Position numbers and translations under genes: made by a program
The notes under the pieces: model-generated
What the model saw: the letters and a program-made list of their open reading frames with translations, nothing else
Database searches by the model: none
What the model was told of the DNA's origin: nothing
Shown here: positions 24,271 through 35,889 of the stretch, piece by piece
Layout of the letters: each line of letters opens with the position of its first letter
Position numbering within the stretch: the first letter of the stretch is position 1
Assembly: GCA_019914995.1 (NCBI GenBank)
Contig: CM034133.1
Span: 7,024,495-7,088,494 of the forward strand
Origin: Acanthochlamys bracteata
Lineage: Eukaryota > Streptophyta > Magnoliopsida > Pandanales > Velloziaceae
DNA: 64,000 nucleotides
Direction of reading: 5' to 3'

Positions 24271-24637
24271 TGATACCAAGAAAATGTAGCAAAGAAAAAT
24301 ATGGAGTATGAATAAAATGAAGCTTTACTAGAACACTTAGAAAGCTTACAAGAGTTTGTATAATTACAACTCTTTTTGATGATTCCAAGTGAGAGGTTCT
24401 TGCTCCCTATTTATAGTACCTCTCCTGAATGACCGTGGTAATTGCTTTTCATGGGACAATGGAGAACATTTCTTGATACCGTTCTCTCTAAATATCTATA
24501 CAAAATATTTTTTTCATAGAAAATATTTAATTATTCTTGAGAAGCCCATATCTCTCTAGGATATAGACCTTACTTGACCCATTTTAGATGTGCCATCTTG
24601 GTCAAGTTTTGGTTCTAAACTTTTATGACCCATGACA
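24271..24637 (-). repeat. LTR with adjacent tRNA-Met type primer binding site
   Basis: On the minus strand the segment starts TGTCATGGGTCATAAAAG (24637), carries a promoter-like CTATAAATAGGGAG near 24400, and ends TTCTTTGCTACA (24285). TTGGTATCATTGCGG follows after three T bases, close to the tRNA-iMet complement TTGGTATCAGAGC. It is the 5' end of a truncated minus-strand retroelement. No second LTR was found in the window. Confidence 0.6.
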
Positions 24638-24730
24638 TGCTGGTCTCTTTTCTTCTTTTTCGCTCTCTCACGTGACGAAGTTTCTTTCTATTCTCAGATC
24701 TGAAGCTTTGGTAGATTCTTTGTTTCATAA

Positions 24731-27700
24731 ATGGAGTCTACTTCAATGCTGCAGTCATTTGATGATCTCTCCTGCTCGCTATCTTACTCAAATTTTAAGA
24801 AGTCTTTTGGTCGAAAAATGTAGTGGTTTTGGACTTATTTTGATTGTATTAGCTGAAAAAGAAGATGTTGGGGTAGCTTTTTGGCTCTGATTGATTTCTA
24901 CAACATTTTATTTTGAGAAGATGGTTGTTTGGATGAGTTAGACTGATACAATTGATCATTCTGTGTTTGATAAGGTTCATGTTTATATATGTTACTCATT
25001 AGTTGAAATGTGGACTATTTATGTTACCTACTTGCTGTGAGTCGCTGGAAATTTTATTGTTATTATTCATTTAATTGGGTTAGTTATGTTTGCAGTGACA
25101 TGTTAAAACCTTGATCCTTGTGATATGAACTTGTGAAGACTGACTTGTATAAAGAATTGAGTGTAGACATTTCGTTTTTTAATTAGAGAAAAAATAATTG
25201 AATGTAGATTAGGATTGCTGGTTTTAGCTGTGAGTTTGACGATCAGTCAATTAAAATTTTAGAGTTTGACGTTCTTGTTCGATTGTTCATAAAAAAAATG
25301 AACGATAAATATATAGACTTTTATTGGATGTGATAATAATACATCGTTTAGAGTAATTTTTTGCATTTGAATTGTAACTTACCAGTTAATCAACAGTGTG
25401 ATACTTGTTTTGATGGATTAGTTATATCGAAGATCAATTCTGCTCTCGTAGGCATTAAAAGCTTGTCTTGTTAAATTGGTTTTCTTGCTGTGTCATAAGT
25501 GTATATAATCGTGAATGGGATTTGATGTAAAGGATCTGGTTGCCCTGTTAAATGATTTTGATCAGTCTGAACTCATGGTTGATCAGCCTTGACTAGACTA
25601 GTGATATGAATTCAATCCATTCTGAATTTTAATCACACTACAAGCAAAAGTAGGATACAAAACAATACCCTATGAACCTAAAAAGCTTGTGATTGGGACA
25701 AGTATTTGACTAGTTATTACACTCTTTTCCACAATCTGTACATTTATTGAGGTTATCTTTTGCATTTTCCTGATGGAATTAATATATATTCTTTGAAAGC
25801 ATGTTACATGCCTGCTCTTTTCCAATTTGAGAGACAATTCAAGTCAAATACTACATGGAGACATTTTGTTGTGTTTAACAAGTCATTATTTTTCATTTTC
25901 TTGTTAGTACATTTTTGTCTTCAATTGTATATCATTTATTATGAGTAACTATGCACTCACTTTATATTGGATATGGTTGGTGCTCTCATGACAATTCAGC
26001 ATGCTCAGTCCAATCTTCAGAAGTCCCTCTTGGCTCCAGTTTTTGGTATTTCTGGAAAGAATGCCAGTTCTAATAATAGTTCATTTGTTTTACCAAACCT
26101 TCTGTAAAACGTAAAGAATCCTTCCAGTTACATGTAAAGCCTCAGAAACAGCAACCAGCTTAGCATCCAATGGTTAGTTTGATTTAATTAATTGAGTCTT
26201 GTATCACTTTCTACAATTACTCGAGTCTTTCCAGACTGAGATCATTTTATATTATGATACTTTCAATATTGTGAACTTTGTCCCTGTTCTATCCTGCCTT
26301 TTCAATAAATGCATAGGAATATGCCACATGATCAAGCTACAATGAATATGTTCTATCCTGCCTTTTCAATAGATATATGTTGTTTTCTGTTGTTGGATCA
26401 ATAACTTGGCTGGCCACTCAATTAACCACGGTCTAGTCCTAATATTTGATTTTTCATAGTTGACAAACTGAAGCCAGACATGCTTATGGAACATAATAGT
26501 CAATAATTAGCCAACAAGAATAGATTCTTTCATGATGTAAGCAATGTCAACAATCCTTCCCTTCTGATGAATGCTTCTTCCACTTTCATGAGACTGCCAA
26601 TGGAATACGTTACCAAGAGCTTGCAGATTTTCTCTTGTCATAACGGTAATCCAGATGATGAACTTTGGTGGACCTAGTTTTTTTAATACAAAGGATGTTT
26701 TGTTTTATGATAAAAATATTGAAGAATTTGTTGCTGTAAGAAAATTCTGCTATTTGTACCTAATTAAATAAGTCAGAGCAGGACTTAAGACTTTAGACTA
26801 CCCTCAGTTACAGAACATAGAGCGAAGACCTTTCTCATTGCATTATCCAGTGAGCGTGATTCCTCATTCAGTCAGTCTGAGGAGCTGTCTCTTGGAGTAA
26901 CATCAGAACATACATTGCTGTGTTGATGCAAGTCAAGCTAGATTTTCAACAAACATTGTTGACATGAATAATTTCAGTTCTAGCTAATTACACCTTCTTG
27001 ACCAATTTTAATTTTGCTGCTGTATGTGCACGATGGTTTTAAAAGTCACTTGATACAGGTTCTTTTCTTTAAGTATTCTTGTACTTTTCTTTAAAGCCTA
27101 TGTATATCAATTGTGATTGAAGGTAAAGTTGTCTCTCTAGTATGATCAGGAGAAATCACTAGAGAAGAAAAACTCACAGAAGTCAACTTTTCCTAATGGA
27201 TTTGAGGTGGACTTCTTTTCTTTTCTTTTTATTCTTTCGAGTTTGCATAAGGATTTGCTTCTGGATGTGGGTCTTAGTTCTGCTTTGCTTATTTTTCAAG
27301 AATATGACCAGATGCCATATTTATGAAGTTAGATTTATTCTGGGTAGGAGAGAAATGTGTCGTACAAGGTTGTGATCATGTTCCTAAGTTGAAATTATTC
27401 TGAATACCATTAATATTTGGATAAATGGTTAATCAACATACATGATCTGATTCTGTATATATTTTGAGTGAATATAATGTCAAGGACAATATTGATCTTT
27501 CAGCCAACATAAGCGTTGCTCCTGGCATTGTGGTTCTGTTTTTCGCCTTGACAGGGATTTGGACTTCCGGGTAGTAGCTGTTGTTGTTGTAAATGTACAT
27601 TAGACTTGTGATTACTAGGTTCTAGGATGCTATTGTTTCTTAACTAAAATACGGTTAATGTTTTGTATTAGCATGTGGTTTTTGTTTTTGCTGGTTTTTC

Positions 27701-28768
27701 TGAGCAACCTTCTGTAACTTAAACTGGTACAAGACTTTTCAATTTATACTCTTATGTGCTGTAGATATAATTTCTTAGTATACTCTATGTAACTTAAACT
27801 GGATAAGACAGTCAAAAGTAGCTCCCAAGCTGTACAGAGGTAAGTGGTTCATCTATTCTGCAGTATATGTGCATTAATTTCAGTGAAGAGCCAATATTTG
27901 TAAATCGGCTCAATGATGTACTTAGCGCCACCAACTAACTTATTCTGGTGTCCTGACACTTACTGGAAAAAGGGTGACATAGTCAAGGAAGGCCAGATCA
28001 TTGGCTTCTTAGATAAGTTTGGCAATAAGCTTCCTGTTAGAGTATGTTCCTTGTTGTTTTCAAATCTTTCATGCCTTAGTTTTATTGATTGTACAGCTAA
28101 TATACAACGTGACCCATTTTGCAGTCAGATGTAGCTGGCGAGGTTCTAAAGCTCCTTTACTGGGACGGTGGTAATGTGCAGTTTACTTGGTCTCAAACAA
28201 CCTTCTGTTGTGTATTGCATTAAGATGGCTCACGCGCTATTCTAAAATGTGGTGCTTAGAACTTGTCCAACCAATATACACCTATTCGGGTGCACATGCA
28301 GACTACAAATAATTTAATAGTTTTCAATTAGAGCATATTTATCTCTCAGAAAAATTGCTGTCAAGTTTGTATATACATATAAGTTTGTGGACTTGGATAA
28401 TCAAACCACTAAAGAGCGTAAGGACATGACCCTGTTGAAATAGCTGCCACAATATCAGCCAATGCCAAGTTAACAATGCCAACGTCATACGGTGCTGTTT
28501 GCAACTGCACAGGTAGTAGTGTGGTCCATCCAGGGGCCTGTAAGAAGAGTAAAATGTCTTAGCTGTTAAACCAACTATTGTACTTGCATGACATGTCCTC
28601 TGTTCCTGAAATGTGAGGGTTATGAAGGTTCACGTGTCCTTAACTGGTGAGTTCTTTCAACTGTAGTTAAATGATGAGTTCTTACTCAGTTTTTTCAACT
28701 TTGCAGAGGCTGTTGGATATGGAGATCCGCTGGTTGCTATGTTACCTTCCTTCCATGGGATCAAATGA
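24731..28768 (+). pseudogene. BADC-type biotin/lipoyl-attachment-domain protein, decayed gene
   Basis: Remnant of a plastid BADC gene (BCCP-like, lacking a biotinylated Lys; known as a negative regulator of heteromeric acetyl-CoA carboxylase). Pieces in order: 24731 onward MESTSMLQSF (likely N-terminus); 26000-26172 HAQSNLQKSLLAPVFG, then VKRKESFQL after a 1-nt frameshift and a later stop; 27150-27206 EKSLEKKNSQKSTFPNGFE; about 27955-28041 KKGDIVKEGQIIGFLD; 28125-28170 SDVAGEVLKLLYWDG; 28707-28768 EAVGYGDPLVAMLPSFHGIK and TGA. The last three pieces keep good GT-AG sites and phase. Exons for the middle of the protein (after FPNGFE and before KKGD) were not found. Introns remain, so it is a decayed gene copy, not a retrocopy. 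A shortened transcript from the 3' exons cannot be excluded. Confidence 0.72.
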
Positions 28769-28989
28769 GTTGTTGCTATTCTTCCTTTCTGTTGCATCCT
28801 GTTGATTTGGATGTTCGTATTTCCTATATTTGGTAAAGTCTCTTTTTGTCAAAGTAATGTGACATTTCATCATAGCCTGCTTCAGTGTAATCTGTTGTAC
28901 ACTAAACTTGGTTTCCAATTCTACACAAACTTTGCTTAGTTTGCGAAGTCTCTTTCAGTCTAGTACTGGATTGCTCCTTTGTTTGTATG

Positions 28990-29507
28990 TGATATGCTTT
29001 AATGGCGTCTAAGATAGCTAATTAGAACTAAAATTAGAGACTAAATTAAAGTTGATAAACTTTACATACCTTCTCAGGTTATGCTATCTATTATTTATAA
29101 TAAGAGATAGTTACAATGAACTAAAAGACTATCTCTAGAATACAACTGATTCAAATACAACTCTAGGAGTCCCTAGTAGACCTAAACTGAATGGAAAATA
29201 ACTTAAAGAATTGAATGCAAACTAAAATTCTAAAGTGGCAACAAAGGCACAGCCTGGTTGCAAAACAGGGGCGTCCGGATGCATTTCAAGTGCATCCAGG
29301 TATCCATTTTGGTGCCAAATGCATTGCCCCCTATCAATGCACTCTCAGTGCTGCCCCTCCGGTCCAGTTCACTCCTGGCACTTCGGACAAGCCTTACTGC
29401 TAGTCGCCAACTTCCGATTCCGGAGAGAGCGTCCAACAATCCCGAATAGCTCCTCAGTTCCACTCTCTATAGTCCTTACTTGTTCACTGTTCTTGCCAAG
29501 CATATCA
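28990..29507 (-). repeat. 3' LTR of the Ty3 element
   Basis: 518 bp with 8-bp perfect terminal inverted repeats TGATATGC/GCATATCA. The last 46 codons of the pol frame lie inside it (29507-29369). Confidence 0.93.
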
Positions 29508-29986
29508 TTCCCCTCCCCTTGACAATTTGCATCATCCTCGATGCTTTGGATAGGCAGACCATCAGAGCAACCAAGTAGACTAGCGATCCCTTGTGGAATT
29601 TGATTGGCATCCTTGAGCTGTGAAATATAAAACACCGGGTGAATTTTAGAACCCACTGGCAATTCCACTCTATAGGCTGCTGGTCCAATGGCTTTTACGA
29701 CGATAAAGGGTCCATAATAGCGATGACGGAGCTTGTGGTTCCTTCTTTCTGCAACAGAGGATTGTTTATGAGGACAGAGTCTAATAAAAAGACGATCACC
29801 TTGCTGAAATTGTTTCTCCCTTCTGTGCTTGTCTGCAAGCTGTTTCATACGATTTTGAGCTATGAAAAGATACATGGGAAGCTCCCTAATGATTGCATCA
29901 CGTTCTCTAAGCTGAGCTCCCACCTCATTTGAGCGGGCAAAGCCAGTAGAGAACAACACCAGTGGTGGAGGAAGCCGCCCGTACAC
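29369..29986 (-). pseudogene. Ty3 integrase C-terminal frame running into the 3' LTR
   Basis: 206-codon frame. It begins YGRLPPPLV and continues with KLRHRYYGPFIVVKAIGPAAY and IHPVFYISQLKD, typical of the integrase C-terminal region of plant Ty3 elements. A clear chromodomain is not seen. The frame crosses the polypurine tract (coding CQGEGN) and continues 46 codons into the 3' LTR before its stop. Confidence 0.88.
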
Positions 29987-30127
29987 TGCTTCAAAAAGAG
30001 TTATCTTTATGGCTGTGTGGGTACTTGTGTTATATGAATACTCTGCCTAATATAGCCAATTGAACCATTTTTTTGGATGCTCACCAACAAAGCATCTAAG
30101 ATATGTTTCGAGGCACCTATGCACGAC

Positions 30128-30712
30128 CTAAGACTGTTCATCCGTTTGTGGATGGTATACAGTGCTCATATACAAGGAGGTGCCCTGAAGACGATTCAAT
30201 TCCCTCCACAAGGAGCTAAGAAAAATAGGATCACGATCTGAGACGATCGTCTCAGGACAGCCATGCAGATGGATAATTTTAATAATAAATATGTGAGCTA
30301 CTTCTACTGCAATATAGGGATGTTTAAGAGTGAAAAAGTATGCATACTTGGAGAGCCTATCTACTACAATAAGGATTACATCCTTGCCTCCAGATGAGGG
30401 AAGACCCTCTATAAAATCCATGGATATATCTGCCCACACTTTTTCCAGTATAGGTAGAGGCTGCAACAGCCCGACTGGCCTTAGACAATCTGTTTTTGCT
30501 TTCGCACAAGTAGCACATGCATTAACATACTTGCAAACGTCTTTGGACATACCTGGCCAATACAATTGCTGTGCCAATCGTTTGTAGGTGCGAAATTGTC
30601 CCCCTTGCTCACCTTCTGCAGAATTATGAGCTTCATATAAGAGCTGTGTCCGTAGAGATTGATTTATAGGCACCCAGAGCCGTCCATTATGCAGCAAGAA
30701 ACCATTAGACAA
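30128..30712 (-). pseudogene. Ty3 integrase, N-terminal and core part
   Basis: 195 open codons. The HHCC zinc-binding region reads EAHNSAEGEQGGQFRTYKR then YWPGMSKDV and CATCAKAK. The second His of the usual GGH motif is Q. The core reads WADISMDFIEGLPSS (first catalytic D), VVDRLSKYAYF and ETIVSDRDPIF (second D), then YHPQTDEQS at a stop. Stops and frame changes separate it from RT upstream and from the C-terminal frame at 29986. Confidence 0.9.
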
Positions 30713-30799
30713 CTTGAGGTCAGGTCATGCACCCTCTGCAGCTGCTTGTGCTAGCTCTACCATGGATGGGTCATTTTGATGAGCTAAGCGGAGATCATC

Positions 30800-31669
30800 C
30801 TAGAAAGAATGCTGTAAGGTTGTGACTGCAGCTAAAGATGCTTCGGGGCGTCTGGACAGTGCGTCTGTTATAATGGTCTGAGTTCCCGATCGGTAGATAA
30901 TCTGGTAAACATAGCTTAAAAACTTCACAAGCCACTTTTGTTGATCGGGTGTTGTGAACCGCTGCTCCAAGAGATACTTAAAACTGGAATGATCCGTTTT
31001 AATTGTGAAGCGTTTCCCCAAGAGATACGGCCTCCATCTCTGTACTGCCAACACAAGGGCCATAAGTTCTTTTTCATAAGTAGACTTAGTCCTAGCTGCT
31101 GAGCCGATTGCCTTACTGAAGTAGGCAATGGGCCGATTTTTTTGTGTGAGCACTGCACCTACACCTCGATTGGAAGCATCTGTCTCCACTGTAAATGAGG
31201 AATTGAAGTCGGGAGTGGCTAAGATGGGGGTAGAGGTCATTGCATCTTTAAGGGCATGGAATGCTTGTTCAGCCTCACTGGTCCAGTTAAAAAAATCCTT
31301 CTTGAGTATGGTTGTTAATGGGGTTGCAATCAGTCCATAACCCTTGACAAATCGGCGATAATAGCCTATTAATCCTAAGAATCCCCATAGTTTTGTTGGG
31401 GAGGTCGGAACAGGCCAGTCCAGCATGGTCTTGATTTTCTCTGGGTCTGATGTGCCTTGCTCGGAGACAATGTGTCCAAGGTATTCAAGTTGCTTGCAAC
31501 CAAATCTGCACTTTGACAAGTTAGCACAGAGATCCTCCTGTTCCAGCACTGAGAACACTTTAGATAAATGCTCCAAGTGCTCTTCCCATGTCCTACTATA
31601 TACAAGAATATCGTCAAAGAAAATTAGTACAAAGTTCCTAAGGAGCGGCCGAAAAACCTCTGATACCAA
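30800..31669 (-). pseudogene. Ty3 pol: C-terminal RT and RNase H, N-terminally deleted
   Basis: An open frame of 289 codons. It begins inside the primer binding site and lacks the first part of RT. Seen in order: FVLIFFDDILVYSRTWEEHL (RT active site, F-F-D-D), FGCKQLEYLGHIVSEQG, KLWGFLGLIGYYRRFVKGY (connection), FTVETDASNRGVGAVLTQ (RNase H catalytic D), YEKELMALVLAVQRW, FTIKTDHSSFKYLL, and VYQIIYRSGTQTIITDALSR. The C-terminal RT and RNase H motifs are well kept, but without the first half of RT it cannot work alone. It has no true ATG start; the frame is open from TTG in the binding site. Confidence 0.9.
31655..31669 (-). other. primer binding site, tRNA-iMet type
   Basis: On the minus strand TTGGTATCAGAGG, matching the tRNA-iMet complement TGGTATCAGAG, directly after the 5' LTR. 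It runs straight into RT codons (GTTTTTCGGCC), which marks the internal deletion point. Confidence 0.88.
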
Positions 31670-31670
31670 T

Positions 31671-32186
31671 TGATATGCCTTAATGGCGTCTAAGATAGCT
31701 AACTAGAACTAAAACTAGAGACTAAATTAAAGTTGACAAACTTTGTATATCTCTTCAGATTATGCTATCTATTATTTATAGAGATAGTTACAATGAACTA
31801 AAAGACTACCTCTTGAATACAACTAATTCAAATACAAACTCTAGGAGTCTCTAGTGGACCTAAACTGAATGGAAAACAACTTAAAGAATTGAATGCAAAC
31901 TAAAATTCTAAAGTGGCAACAAAGGCACAACCTGGTTGCAAAATAGGGGGCGTCCGAGTGCATTTCAAGTGCACCCAGGTACCCATTTTGGTGCCAAGTG
32001 CATTGGCCTCCTGCCAATGCACTCCAGTGCTACCCCTCCGGTCCAGTTCACTCCTGGCACCCCGGACACGCCCTACTGCTGGTCGCCGACTTCCGATTCC
32101 GGCGAGGGCGTCCAATAATCCCAAATAGCTCCTCAGTTCCACTCTTTGCAGTCCTTACTTGTTCACCGTTCTTGCCATGCATATCA
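31671..32186 (-). repeat. 5' LTR of the Ty3 element
   Basis: 516 bp, the direct repeat of 28990-29507. The primer binding site begins two bases inside the element at its left edge. Confidence 0.93.
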
Positions 32187-32191
32187 GTATG

Positions 32192-33111
32192 TATATTGAT
32201 TCCTCATAACCATCAGAGCATATTTGTGTTTTTTACAGAAAATTTGAGTTGGTGTACCTAAATCTGTCATCTTAGTTAGCTTGGTTTTTGGTATGCCTGC
32301 AGGCACTGCTTAAATAATGAACTCCTTTGTACAGTCTAAATGGCTAAGGACTTGTTTACTTTTGTTGAAACAGTTATGAGAACCGAGTTACATAAAAAAT
32401 AATTATTGAAAATAAATTTAATTTTTGTATTTATTTATTATAGAGGTGAGGTTTGAGAGTAGAGTTTTTAGTTTAAAATGTGATTGTTGGAAGTAAAATT
32501 TAAAAGCTACTTGGAAAGTAAAACTTTAGTAAAAATAAATATAGAAAGTGTTCGGAAATAGTTTTTCAGAGTAAAAACTGAGTTCCAGCACAAAAGTAAC
32601 AATGCCGGTTGATTTCATAGTTGTACGATCTCTTTCCTTTCCATCCTTTTCAACTTGTAGAAGTTCTAAACCAAATCACAACAAACTAGTGCCAATATGT
32701 TAGCAACAAAAGCAGTACTCATCAGAATCGATGTGGTTTTGAGCTTTGGTAGATGTGAACAAAGTAAGTCGCAAGATTGTAAGACACACACTTTTCACTA
32801 GATTTGCCTCAAAGGAATGGTTTTAAAACAATTTTTGAACTATTAGTCCACCTCTAGTTATATCTCACACCACCCTTGCAATATTATGCATTCTCAGCAT
32901 CTGCATTGGTTACCCAGTTAAAATTCAAGAATTCTACTTGATTGCAGACACTTTATGTTCATAGCTTGTGGCGTGGAACCCCAACCAGCCTCAAATGGAG
33001 CACGAGCTTCAAAACAATAATGAAAGTCTCTAAAATTTCACTTGGAGATGACTCCTTACAAGGAATGAGGTGGATTAGCTGAAGGCTATGGCCTAATCAT
33101 ATATGATTATG
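32192..33111. other. no gene seen
   Basis: AT-rich DNA to the right of the Ty3 insertion, originally downstream sequence of the BADC copy. No coding motifs found. Confidence 0.5.
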
Positions 33112-35600
33112 TCATGACCTAACCCTAGTTATGCATGAAACTGAATTAAACTAAGCATAGTAAGACCCAAATTCAGCCTAACTTAGTCAGCCTATATCAA
33201 TACATAACTCAAAACTCGACTCGTATCAAAATTCCAAAAATTTCGAAAAAAAAACCTCCATGTAAATTTAAGGATAACCTATGCTATTGCATAATAATAG
33301 CACAACTGCCATCATAAATACCAAACAAAAAAGTAATAGGTCAAAACTACTAGAATACAACAAAATATAACAGATATTGGTAGCCAAGCACAACAACTAC
33401 AACTTCAGACGCAACATACAACTTCAAATGAGTACTAAGTATAACTCCCAAGTACAAATATAAGATAACAGAGCCAACAATATGAAGTGAAACAAGGTAC
33501 ACACAACATCTCGAGAATTTTTTATGAGAGACCAAATATAAGAAAATGAGAGCCCAATCACAATGAGGTGAAAGTCGTAAGATGCACCATTTAAGATCGA
33601 AATAATGCATTACCAAGTTGCTATATCATTATTTCTATTTGCAACAAGTGCAACGATAAGAGTGGAACCAAATCTTGCTAAGATCTAAATCATTCTATAC
33701 CCCACCGCTGCCCTTAATAAAAGAGAGAATGTAAAAATAAAATGCAAAATCAAAGCACTCCAGCTTATATGTGATATGATTATATTATACTAATTATCAA
33801 TTCTTATACAGAGTGAGGTAAGGTATAAAGATAGTCACTTTATAAAATAAAATAAGCAATTAGCAACACAGATGGATATGACAGAACAGTATCAATAAGG
33901 ATTTTATGCGTATACATACCAAGCACACAATTTTATAATTTTCACATGTTAGTAACGTACATCAAGGAGTTAGAATAGGACAATATAAATGAGACAGAGT
34001 CGCATACACACATCACCAACACTTGGTGTTCAGGCATCCCATACACCCCTCTAGGGCTCTACCATCAGATAATATATCTGGATGGCTCTAAATAAATCTC
34101 TAGTCATAAACGCCACAATTGCTGGGTCCTAAGCTCATTCCCTAATTCATCTTGCTTGACTCCATGCAGCGAAGATATCAGTATATAATGAAATATTAAG
34201 ATTAAAGCATACAATACCATTCTTCATGAACCATATACATGCATATAAAATATATACTACTTTAATACGATTTTTAGTTATATACCAAGTATTTGTATAC
34301 TCAAAACATACTTATTAACTCATACTCTTGGATATTGCAAGACAGTAGCATATCATACTATATAGGAGGAATCATTTAGGTAAACATCTTAACCTCATTA
34401 TTTACTAGTATGCTAATTAGAATTAATTGTTATAATTCATATTTAAGCATGCATCATATGAGCATTATATAGCACATGAGAATAAAATATATAATGCAAT
34501 GATAGTGGCAAGGTATGATAGCAATTCGGAAGCCGAAAAGATTAATGGTAAAAGATAAAGAGAAAAACTCACTCGTAACTCTCATTTGGGATTCATATCA
34601 CACAGATCCACAAGCTATCTTTAAGCCATACAAGTCACACGAAACTATGTTTTCATTTGTAATACATGTATGGATATAACATTACATATTCGAAATAAAC
34701 GGAACTCCATCTACACGACATAACGACTATTAGCAATAGCATCACTTAATAACCACTACTTATAAACAAAATAAGCCAGTGTCCAATCTTAGCATATTCA
34801 TCATTCCACAATACCTAATGCTAAGACTTACCAAGACAACAAGGTGACTCGGTCCGATAGGAGTACAGCTACAGAAAACGATGATCGCCATATCAGTCTA
34901 ATGCTACCTACAAGAGGATAAGATGATATTTGGATTGATAACACATGTAGGAATCAAGATAGGCATCGTCAGCTAAGTACGAACCGGGCTCGGATAGTCA
35001 GATGAAATTTGATAGCAAGAAATCGAGTTAGCTTACAGAGGAGAAGATGACAGCAGCACGAAGAGTGCAAGTAGTAGTAGGAGGAGGAGTAGCATCAACC
35101 AGATGGCATAGGAGGAGTCCGTCGACAGACCGACAATGACATCGATCATCGCAAGCACCAAAGTCGACGGTAGCGATCGCTCGCGGTAGAGAATGGAGAG
35201 TACAATAACCTCAACAGATGATAGCAGTAGTAGAAGGGAGGACAACAAGCACTGCCCCAACAACAACAGCCGCAGCACGACGGTGATTGCTACGATAAGA
35301 CCGAGTAAATCGTGCAGGCAACGGTGATGATGTCCGCGGCAACCGGAGATCAGTAGTTTCAGCTTGAGAGAGATAGAATGAGATGCAACACAACAGTACC
35401 AATTCGCCACCACCGGTGGCGGTAGTCTTGCAGGCGCCTACCCGCAAAGAAGAAGGAGATCGTCACAGCGGTTCTGATGACGGCAAATTTATTCAATTGA
35501 AGGGGTAAGAAGAAAAAGAGTTAGGAGAAAAGGAGGATCGTCAGCGAAAATCGCCACGAGCGCCGACTGTGGCTGTTTGGAGATTGGTGTCTGTCTGAAT
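33112..35600 (+). other. LTR-like sequence starting TGTCATGACC, no gene
   Basis: Its first 240 bp parallel 39845-40095 (both with GCTATTG...AATAATA and CATAAATACCAA) and its start resembles the minus-strand LTR start at 21891. The right part (35033-35460) is GC-richer and low in complexity, rich in AGCAGC/GTAGTA words. Long frames there show only low-complexity Leu/Ser runs. Likely an old Ty3 LTR or LTR fragment; the end is unproven. Confidence 0.35.
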
Positions 35601-35889
35601 ATAATAAAATAAATAAGTGTAATCAATCAACAGCTTTGTTTATTTTTATATTATTTAAAAATATCAGTAAATTTAATAAAAATAAGAGTTATTTTATTGA
35701 TTAGAAAAGTAGATAAACAATAAATAAGTTGATTTTTTGTAAAATATTTAAAATATTTTATTGATTTTAATATTGTAAATATTAATATTACGAGGAATTG
35801 AATAGAGTAAAAAAATAATTTTTAATAGTGTTATTAATTTTATTAATTAATTAGTTAAAAAAAAATTTATGTATTCAAAATTTATAATA

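Larger units (their letters stand above)
28985..32191 (-). mobile_element. Ty3 LTR retrotransposon, internally deleted, 5-bp TSD GTATG
   Basis: Complete insertion on the minus strand. LTRs are at 28990-29507 (3') and 31671-32186 (5'), both bounded by TGATATGC...GCATATCA, and flanked by identical GTATG (28985-28989 and 32187-32191). The primer binding site TTGGTATCAGAGG follows the 5' LTR, and the purine run AAGGGGAGGGGAA precedes the 3' LTR. gag, protease and the first half of RT are absent. A hand alignment of the LTRs gives about 43 substitutions in roughly 510 bp, mainly transitions, so the insertion is not recent. It lies about 220 bp downstream of the BADC pseudogene stop. Confidence 0.93.

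Noticed and set aside
30330..31673. plus-strand frames opposite the Ty3 pol
   Set aside because: Antisense shadows of the pol frames on the minus strand.
35033..35413. 126-codon minus-strand frame rich in Leu
   Set aside because: Low-complexity Leu/Ser runs opposite AGCAGC/GTAGTA repeats, inside LTR-like DNA, with no domain. An artefact of composition.
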